Assembly: GCA_049792815.1 (NCBI GenBank)
Contig: JBARBG010000027.1
Location: 1-7,221, forward strand
From: DAIDKA01 sp049792815
GTDB taxonomy: Bacteria > Pseudomonadota > Gammaproteobacteria > Steroidobacterales > Steroidobacteraceae
Direction of reading: 5' to 3'
Length of the DNA stretch: 7,221 nt
Numbering within the stretch: the stretch's first letter is position 1; each line of letters starts with the position of its first letter. Positions 1-5,537 of the stretch are shown here, in pieces. The position numbers and the translations under genes were made by a program. The notes under the pieces are model-generated. The model was not told where the DNA came from. It did no database searches and saw only the letters and a program-made list of their open reading frames with translations.

Positions 1-791
1 ACGCCGGCATCCAGGCGCGGGCCATGGCCTGGGCCCCCGCTGCCGTGGAGCTTGTCGCACCCGTTCCGGTCGCCGCCCTGCCGCATTTCGCCGACGGCTG
101 GGTGTCGGTCCAGGACTCGGGGGCACAACTGGCGGCCGCGCTGCTCGGCGCCCGGCCCGGGATGCGGGTGCTGGACGCCTGCGCCGCACCCGGCGGCAAG
201 ACGCTGCACATCCTGGAGACCGCCGAACCGTGCGAGCTGATCGCGGCCGACAGCGATGCGACCCGACTGCTGCGCGTGCGCGACAATCTCGACCGCTGTC
301 GACGCAACGCCCAGCTGGTGGTCGCCGACCTTGCCACCGGCCGCGCGCCCGATGGCTCCACCCCCGCGCCGCTGGCCGCCGGCGGTTTTGATCGCATCCT
401 GCTCGATGCGCCGTGTTCGGCCACCGGAGTCATCCGGCGGCACCCTGATATCCGCCTGCTGCGGCGTGAAACGGATATTGGCGCGTTCGCCGCGACGCAG
501 TTGGCGCTGCTGGAATATGCGGCCACGCGCCTGGCTGCGGGCGGACGTCTGCTGTACTGCACCTGCTCGGTACTGCCGCCGGAAAATGACGCTGTCATCG
601 CCCGCTTCAGCGCCGCTGGCGGCGCGACGCTGCGGGTCATTGCGCCCGAGCGACTGCTGGCCGACACTGGCCTGCACGTTCCGGGTGCCGTGCTCTGCGC
701 CCATGGGGTGCAGTTGTTGCCTGGGGGCGAGGCGGGTACGGACGGCTTCTATTATGCTTGTCTCGAGAAAGACACATCCGGACCGCACTGA
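1..791 (+). CDS. rsmB: 16S rRNA (cytosine967-C5)-methyltransferase, 3' part
   Basis: RsmB transfers a methyl group from S-adenosylmethionine to C5 of C967 in 16S rRNA during small-subunit maturation in the cytoplasm. The frame is open to the left edge (first full codon at 3), so the N-terminal NusB-like RNA-binding domain is missing. About 262 codons are visible of a protein usually near 430 residues. The ATG at 24 is internal and not the start. What remains is the catalytic Rossmann fold: a SAM-binding motif DACAAPGGKT at 174-203, motif IV DAPCSATG with its conserved Cys at 414-416, followed by RRHPDI, and motif VI YCTCS with the catalytic Cys at 564-566. The protein ends in FYYACLEK and a short tail, as is usual for the family. 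The next gene starts one base after the stop, which suggests cotranscription. The family call is firm. Assignment to RsmB rather than another NOL1/NOP2/Sun member rests on the RRHPDI motif and the neighbours. Confidence 0.95.
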   Translation, partial: AGIQARAMAWAPAAVELVAPVPVAALPHFADGWVSVQDSGAQLAAALLGARPGMRVLDACAAPGGKTLHILETAEPCELIAADSDATRLLRVRDNLDRCRRNAQLVVADLATGRAPDGSTPAPLAAGGFDRILLDAPCSATGVIRRHPDIRLLRRETDIGAFAATQLALLEYAATRLAAGGRLLYCTCSVLPPENDAVIARFSAAGGATLRVIAPERLLADTGLHVPGAVLCAHGVQLLPGGEAGTDGFYYACLEKDTSGPH

Positions 792-792
792 A

Positions 793-1371
793 ATGTACCG
801 CGGACCTCGCTCCCCTTGGGTGACGCTGGCGGCAGCCTGGCTGGCGCTGGGCAGCATGGCCGTTCTTGCCGATGCGCTGGATGGCGTGCTGCAGGTGCGT
901 TCGGCCTTCGTCGACCTGGACCACTCGGTATTCCAGCTGCACGCGCGCATCGATTATCCCGAGACCGCGGCGATCAGCGACGCGCTGCGCGACGGCGTGG
1001 ACCTGCTGTTCGACGTCGATGCACGGGTCGAGCGCGCGCGCCGCTTCTGGTTTGACAGCACGGTGGTGGATCTCACGCTGCGACGGGAGCTCGCCTACCA
1101 CACGGTCGCCGACCGCTACGTGGTGCGTGATCCGGACTCCGGCGACCAGCAGACTTTCGCGACGCTCGACGCCGCGCTGCAGTACCTGGGCACCGTGGAC
1201 GGCTGGCCGATACTGGTCGCGCCACAGCTTGAGACCGGCGCGCAGTACGAGATCAGCGTCCGCGCCGGTATTCATCGCGGCCATCTCTCCTCTTCGCTGC
1301 GCGCGCTTCTGTTCTGGACCGACGACTGGAGCCGGGTCAGCAGCTGGTACAAATGGTCACTGACAACCTGA
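793..1371 (+). CDS. DUF4390 family exported or membrane-anchored protein
   Basis: A 192-residue protein of unknown function. It begins with a short basic stretch (MYRGPRSPW) and a hydrophobic core at about residues 10-26 ending in an Ala-rich segment (VLADA), which looks like a signal peptide or N-terminal anchor. The rest should lie in the periplasm. Features matching DUF4390 include GVDLLFDVD followed by RARRFWFD (about 68-88), LAYHTVADRYVV (100-111), a TFATLDAAL segment (121-129), and a C-terminal FWTDDW...SSWYKWSL. These proteins are commonly encoded between rsmB and ntrY in beta- and gammaproteobacteria, as here, which points to a link with NtrY signalling but does not prove it. The ATG at 793 was chosen because the signal-like sequence starts there. 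The reading frame extends upstream to 256, but that part is an Arg/Cys-rich shadow of rsmB. No convincing ribosome binding site was seen, so translation may depend on coupling to the rsmB stop one base upstream. Confidence 0.88.
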   Translation: MYRGPRSPWVTLAAAWLALGSMAVLADALDGVLQVRSAFVDLDHSVFQLHARIDYPETAAISDALRDGVDLLFDVDARVERARRFWFDSTVVDLTLRRELAYHTVADRYVVRDPDSGDQQTFATLDAALQYLGTVDGWPILVAPQLETGAQYEISVRAGIHRGHLSSSLRALLFWTDDWSRVSSWYKWSLTT

Positions 1372-3608
1372 CGCCACCACGCCGTCCCTGGGGCACCTAC
1401 GCCCAGGGACTGCTGTGGGCGACCATCGGCACCAGCGCGCTGCTGATGCTCGCCAAGAGCGTGCAGAACTCTTCGCAATTCAGCCGGATGCATGCCTGGA
1501 TCCTGCTGCTGAACGTCATCGGCGTGGTCGGCCTGACCGTGCTGATCGCACGCAAGATCTGGCAACTGGTCAGCGACTACCGCGCCAACGTCCCCGGTTC
1601 GCGCCTGACGGCGCGCACCGTGAGCACCTTTGGCGCCCTGGTGATCGCACCGCTGCTCATCGTCTACCTGTTCTCGCTGGACTTCCTCAACCGCGGCATC
1701 GACAGCTGGTTTCGCATCGAGGTCAAGCAGGGCCTGAACGACGCGCTGCTGCTGTCACGTGCGGCGATCGACGTGCGCGAGCGCGACGACGGCCGGCGTA
1801 CCAAGGACTTTGCCGCCGCCCTGGCGCTCGCGCCGCGCGACCAGCTGGTGCTGCGCCTGAACGAGGAGCGGCGCGCCACCGATGCCACCGAGATGGTGCT
1901 GTTCGATTCCGATCAGCACGTCCTGGCCGTCAGCAGTGACAACTCGACGGAGATGGCGCCGGCGCCGCCGCCCGCGGAGGTGCTGCGCCAGATCAGCCAG
2001 CACCAGCTGTATGTCGGCATCGATCCGCAGGTCGGGGGCCAGTACCAGATCAGGGTGGCCGCGCCCTTGTCCGAGATCCGCGATTCGAGCGACCGTCGCT
2101 ACGTCTATGCCGTATACGAGGTACCGCAGCAGCTGGCCAAGCTGTCCGAGGCCGTGCAGCAGACCTATTCGCAGTACGGGGACCTGGCGGCGCTGCGCGG
2201 ACCACTGAAGGACGACTTCCGCCTGACCCTCACCTTGGTGCTGCTGCTGGCCATGTTCGCGGCCATCTACGGCGCCATCTATTCCGCGCAGCGCCTGATC
2301 AGGCCGGTGCAGGACCTCATCGCGGGCACCCGCGCGGTCGGCAAGGGGGACTTCGCGACCCGCCTGGCACTGCCTTCGCGCGACGAGCTCGGTTACCTGG
2401 TGCATTCCTTCAATGACATGACCAAGCGCCTGCGGCGTGCGCGCGAAGAGGCCTGGCGCAGCCAGGAGGCGGTGGAACGCGAGCGCGGCCGCCTGGCGAT
2501 CATCCTCGCGCGCCTGTCCACGGGCGTGCTCGCGGTCGACCGCGAACTGACGGTGCGCATCGCCAACGATGCTGCCGGACAGATCATGGGCCTGGATCTG
2601 ACGCAGGCCACCGGCTCCTCGCTGTCGGCGCTGGCGGCCGGCAAGGAGCGCTTCAGCCAGTTCGTAGCCGCACTGGTGGTGCGCTTCGCGGCCGGCCGCG
2701 AGGAGTGGCGCGAACAGATCGACCTGGACGGCGGATCCGATCGCAGGGTGCTGATGTGCGCCTGCACGCCCCTTGGCGTGGAGGGTGTGGAGGGCGCCGA
2801 GCGCGGCTACGTCATTGTGTTTGATGACATTACAGCCTTGCTTCAGGCCCAGCGCGATGCGGCATGGGGCGAGGTCGCGCGGCGCCTGGCGCATGAGATC
2901 AAGAATCCGCTCACCCCCATCCAGCTGTCGGCCGAGCGCATGCGCCGCAAGTTCCTGGCCAGCATGGGCAAAGAGGACGCCGAGCTGCTGCAACGCTCCA
3001 CCGACACCATCGTGCAGCAGGTCGAGACCATGAAGCAGATGGTCAACGCCTTCAGCGAATACGCCCGCGCCCCGGACATGAAGGTGACGGGATTCAGCCT
3101 CAATGACCTGATCGCCGAGGTCGTGGAGCTGTACCGCTCGCCCGACAGTCAGGTGCAGATCCGCCTGGATCTGGATCCGCAGCTGGGCATCATCGAGGCG
3201 GACCGCGGGCGGGTGCGACAGATTCTCAATAACCTGCTCGTCAATGCGCTCGAGGCCCTGGAAGGCTATGGTACGAGCGGAGTCGTAGATATCTCAACAC
3301 GGTTGCGGGCCCAGGGTGTCGAATGGGCCCACGGCGTCGTTACAGTTTGTGATAATGGCCCCGGCTTTCCGCGCGAGCTGATCGGTCGGGTCTTTGATCC
3401 CTATGTGACCAGCAAGCCCAGGGGGACCGGCCTGGGGCTGGCGATCGTCAAGAAGATCGTCGAAGAGCATGGCGGTCGCATTGAGGCGGAGAACCGGCCC
3501 GAAGGCGGAGCCAGGGTGCGCGTGACGCTGCCCTTGCGCGACAGCACGCGTGCGGCCAACTCGTACCGGGAGCGACGTCCGGCACTACGGAAGGAGAGCT
3601 TGGGATGA
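1353..3608 (+). CDS. ntrY: NtrY-like membrane sensor histidine kinase
   Basis: A 751-residue inner-membrane sensor kinase that autophosphorylates on His and passes the phosphate to NtrX. Hydrophobic segments lie at about residues 18-35, 48-67 and 90-109. A probable periplasmic sensory region of about 180 residues follows, then a fourth transmembrane segment (about 289-310). The cytoplasmic part has HAMP (about 311-363, with RLIRPVQDL), PAS (about 378-490, starting at RLAIILARLSTGVLAVD), and the H-box RLAHEIKNPLTP with phospho-acceptor His514 (codon at 2892). It continues with the N-box NNLLVNALEA (626-635), G1 DNGPG (667-671), F-box FDPYVTSK (681-688) and G2 GTGLGL (691-696). All catalytic motifs look intact. 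The order of a multi-pass N-terminus, HAMP, PAS and kinase core is that of NtrY, not of soluble NtrB. The start overlaps the DUF4390 gene by 19 bases and has no strong ribosome binding site. The stop overlaps the ntrX start in ATGA. The stimulus cannot be read from the sequence; known NtrY roles include nitrogen and redox signalling. Confidence 0.93.
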   Translation: MVTDNLTPPRRPWGTYAQGLLWATIGTSALLMLAKSVQNSSQFSRMHAWILLLNVIGVVGLTVLIARKIWQLVSDYRANVPGSRLTARTVSTFGALVIAPLLIVYLFSLDFLNRGIDSWFRIEVKQGLNDALLLSRAAIDVRERDDGRRTKDFAAALALAPRDQLVLRLNEERRATDATEMVLFDSDQHVLAVSSDNSTEMAPAPPPAEVLRQISQHQLYVGIDPQVGGQYQIRVAAPLSEIRDSSDRRYVYAVYEVPQQLAKLSEAVQQTYSQYGDLAALRGPLKDDFRLTLTLVLLLAMFAAIYGAIYSAQRLIRPVQDLIAGTRAVGKGDFATRLALPSRDELGYLVHSFNDMTKRLRRAREEAWRSQEAVERERGRLAIILARLSTGVLAVDRELTVRIANDAAGQIMGLDLTQATGSSLSALAAGKERFSQFVAALVVRFAAGREEWREQIDLDGGSDRRVLMCACTPLGVEGVEGAERGYVIVFDDITALLQAQRDAAWGEVARRLAHEIKNPLTPIQLSAERMRRKFLASMGKEDAELLQRSTDTIVQQVETMKQMVNAFSEYARAPDMKVTGFSLNDLIAEVVELYRSPDSQVQIRLDLDPQLGIIEADRGRVRQILNNLLVNALEALEGYGTSGVVDISTRLRAQGVEWAHGVVTVCDNGPGFPRELIGRVFDPYVTSKPRGTGLGLAIVKKIVEEHGGRIEAENRPEGGARVRVTLPLRDSTRAANSYRERRPALRKESLG
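3591..3596 (+). promoter_or_regulatory. ribosome binding site for ntrX
   Basis: AAGGAG lies 8 bases before the ATG at 3605, inside the last codons of ntrY. It is the clearest Shine-Dalgarno sequence on the plus strand of the window. It supports 3605 over the second in-frame ATG at 3614 and suggests strong translation of ntrX coupled to ntrY. Confidence 0.8.
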
Positions 3609-4963
3609 GTGCGATGCGGATTCTGGTGGTGGATGACGAGGCCGATATTCGCGGCCTGCTGAAGGAGATTCTCGCGGAGGAAGGCTACACCGTCGAGGTG
3701 GCCGCCGACGCCGAGCAGGCGCGCGCGGCGCGCGCGCGGCAGACTCCGGATCTGGTGTTGCTGGACATCTGGATGCCCGGCGTGGACGGCATCTCGCTGC
3801 TGCGCGAGTGGTCCCAGTCCGCCTCCGACGGTGTCCAGGTGGTCATGATGTCCGGACACGGCACCATCGAGACCGCCGTCGAGGCGACCCGGCTCGGGGC
3901 TTTTGATTTCGTCGAAAAGCCGCTCTCGATCGCCAAACTGCTGCGCACGGTGGAGCGGGCGCTGGAGGCCGGCAAGCGCAAGCGCCAGCCGGCGCGCATG
4001 GCGCCCAACCAGATGCAGATCCCGGCCGGCAAGAGCCGGGTCATCCAGCAGCTGCGCACCGACCTGCAGCAGCTGGCATCGAACCGCTCCGCGGTACTGC
4101 TGATCGGTGAGTCGGGCTCGGGCCGCGAGGCGTTTGCCCGCTACCTGCATGCGGAGAGCCCGCGCGCCGCCTCGCCCTTCGTCACGCTCATCGCCAGCAC
4201 CCTGCGCGAAACCGATGCCGAAGCGCTGCTGCTGGGCAGCGGCGACACCAAGGGGCTGCTCGAACAGGCCGGTGACGGCTCGCTGTTCATCAATGAGATC
4301 GAGGATCTGCCGCAGATCGCCCAGCGCGTGCTGATGGGAGTACTCGAGTCAGGCAGCTTCGCGCGCCTGAAGTCCGCTGCCGTGCAGCGCTTTGACGCCC
4401 GGGTTCTGTCCTCGGCCCAACCCGGCGTTGAAGGCCGTGCCGGCACGCTGGGCTCGGATTTCCGCCGCGATCTGCTGGGCCACCTGAACACGCTGATCGT
4501 GCGCATCCCGCCCTTGCGCGACTATGCCGAGGATGTTCCGGAGCTGCTGCGCCACTACGTCGATCGCGCGGTCGATGCTGAGGGCCTGCCGTTCCGGCGC
4601 TTCAGCGTGGCGGCGCAGAACCGCATGCGCAACTACCCCTGGCCCGACAATCTTCGCGAGCTGAAGAACCTGGTGCAGCGCCTGTTGATCCAGGGTGGCC
4701 CGGAGGACATCCGCCTGGAGGAGATCGAGCACGAGCTGTCCATGCAGACCGTACCGGGCGAGCCGCTGGTCAAGCAGGACCTGCTCGCGCTGCCGCTGCG
4801 CGAAGCGCGCGAGCAGTTTGAGCGCGCCTATCTGCAGCAGCAGCTGCTGCTATGCAACGGCAAGGTCGGCCGGCTGGCCAAGCGCGTCGGCATGGAGCGC
4901 ACCCATCTGTACCGCAAGCTGCGCTCGCTGGGTGTGGACTTTCGGGCGACGGCGGACGACTGA
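3605..4963 (+). CDS. ntrX: NtrX-type response regulator with degenerate AAA+ domain
   Basis: A 452-residue cytoplasmic transcription regulator, partner of the NtrY kinase. The receiver domain (about 4-121) is complete: acidic pair D10/D11, phospho-acceptor D54 in LLDIWMPG, Ser83, and Lys105 in EKP. LDIW is typical of NtrX. The central domain (about 140-365) is recognisably NtrC-like but altered. The P-loop reads GESGSGRE, with Arg174 in place of the catalytic Lys. The GAFTGA loop is absent: the segment from PFVTL to GSLF is 9 residues shorter than in E. coli NtrC. Walker B reads LFINEI, with Asn230 in place of Asp. The sensor I AATN is SSAQ, and FRxDLxxRL is FRRDLLGHL, with His293. The WPDNLREL sensor II box remains. 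The C-terminus (about 403-445) is a Fis-type helix-turn-helix (NGKVGRLAKRVGMERTHLYRKLRSLGVD). I infer phosphorylation-controlled DNA binding without sigma54 activation. The gene overlaps ntrY by 4 bases and converges on the SPOR gene 7 bases away. Confidence 0.92.
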   Translation: MSAMRILVVDDEADIRGLLKEILAEEGYTVEVAADAEQARAARARQTPDLVLLDIWMPGVDGISLLREWSQSASDGVQVVMMSGHGTIETAVEATRLGAFDFVEKPLSIAKLLRTVERALEAGKRKRQPARMAPNQMQIPAGKSRVIQQLRTDLQQLASNRSAVLLIGESGSGREAFARYLHAESPRAASPFVTLIASTLRETDAEALLLGSGDTKGLLEQAGDGSLFINEIEDLPQIAQRVLMGVLESGSFARLKSAAVQRFDARVLSSAQPGVEGRAGTLGSDFRRDLLGHLNTLIVRIPPLRDYAEDVPELLRHYVDRAVDAEGLPFRRFSVAAQNRMRNYPWPDNLRELKNLVQRLLIQGGPEDIRLEEIEHELSMQTVPGEPLVKQDLLALPLREAREQFERAYLQQQLLLCNGKVGRLAKRVGMERTHLYRKLRSLGVDFRATADD

Positions 4964-4976
4964 GACGCGCTCAGTC
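4958..4976. terminator. perfect inverted repeat between convergent genes, possible weak bidirectional terminator
   Basis: GACTGAG-ACGCG-CTCAGTC forms a perfect 7-bp stem with a 5-base loop and contains the TGA stops of both ntrX and the SPOR gene. It arises because both genes end in GAC TGA followed by G. Position between convergent genes fits a terminator. However, there is no T-run on either side, so a classical intrinsic terminator is not supported. It may act as an mRNA 3'-end stabiliser, a Rho-assisted site, or nothing. Confidence 0.35.
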
Positions 4977-5537
4977 ACCGACGCGGATCACCAGCGAGTC
5001 CACATCCGCTGCCTGCAGCTGGTGGCGCACCTTGTTCAACAGCGCCAGATCGCTGATCGGCCCGACCCGCACGCGAAACCAGACATCAGTGTCGAGCGCC
5101 ACGCGCTGCACCTTGGCATCGATGTTCTGCAGGTTCAGCTGGCGCGTCACCCGGTCGGCATCGCCCTGGTTGCGGTAGGAGCCGGCCTGCAGCACATAAG
5201 CGCCGGGCCTCTCGATCCTGGCGGCCGGCAGGTCGCGCTTTACCGCCACCTCCTTCTCCGGCACCACCACTTCGAAATTGGGCAGCATGGAATAGAAGTC
5301 GTAGTGCTGGGGAGCGGAGCCCGCGCCCTCGACCCGTGCTTCCGGTGGCGGCTTGTGCGGCTCGGGCTTCGGCGCATCAAGTGCCACCGGCGGGTGCTGC
5401 CCCTGGTGGCTGACGGCCCAGCCCATCGCGCCTACGACGGCGCCGGCCACCAATCCCATGGCGAAGTCCTGCCAGCGCGCCGCGCCAGCGCGGCGCGGCC
5501 GTGCGGACTTGTAGTCGCGTGCGCTGTGGCGCCTCAC
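4971..5537 (-). CDS. FtsN-like SPOR-domain membrane protein
   Basis: A 188-residue single-pass inner-membrane protein. An Arg/Ala-rich basic cytoplasmic tail (1-23) precedes one transmembrane helix (about 25-44, FAMGLVAGAVVGAMGWAV). A Pro-rich linker follows (about 48-75), then a short conserved-looking FYSMLPNFEVVVPEKE stretch (81-96). The C-terminal SPOR domain (about 112-186) begins YVLQAGSY and contains WFRVRVGP. SPOR domains bind denuded glycan strands of septal peptidoglycan, so the likely role is in cell division or envelope remodelling, with the SPOR domain in the periplasm. FtsN-type proteins are often encoded directly after argS in gammaproteobacteria, as here. At 188 residues it is much shorter than E. 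coli FtsN (319), so orthology is possible but not certain and no symbol is given. The start is GTG at 5537-5535, overlapping the argS stop in GTGA, which implies translational coupling. No strong ribosome binding site was seen. Confidence 0.9.
   Translation of the reverse strand: MRRHSARDYKSARPRRAGAARWQDFAMGLVAGAVVGAMGWAVSHQGQHPPVALDAPKPEPHKPPPEARVEGAGSAPQHYDFYSMLPNFEVVVPEKEVAVKRDLPAARIERPGAYVLQAGSYRNQGDADRVTRQLNLQNIDAKVQRVALDTDVWFRVRVGPISDLALLNKVRHQLQAADVDSLVIRVGD

Noticed and set aside
256..792. Upstream extension of the DUF4390 frame to an ATG at 256
   Set aside because: This part overlaps the rsmB catalytic domain and gives an Arg/Cys/Ser-rich product without domain character. The signal-like sequence and DUF4390 similarity begin at 793.
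637..1284. 215-codon minus-strand frame across the rsmB/DUF4390 junction
   Set aside because: Antisense to two supported genes and with no recognisable motif.
1755..2993. Long 412-codon open frame on the minus strand antisense to ntrY
   Set aside because: It lies wholly inside ntrY, whose product has a full set of kinase motifs. The antisense product is rich in Arg, Gln, Gly and His with no recognisable domain, as expected from a shadow frame in high-GC DNA.
3720..3742. Run of alternating GC (gcgcgcggcgcgcgcgcgg) in ntrX
   Set aside because: It encodes an Ala/Arg stretch in the receiver domain and fits codon bias in GC-rich DNA. There is no repeat unit structure beyond that.
4021..4040. CCCGGC...GCCGGG inverted repeat in the ntrX linker
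   Set aside because: Only 6 bp with an 8-base loop inside coding sequence. Such stems are frequent by chance at this GC content.
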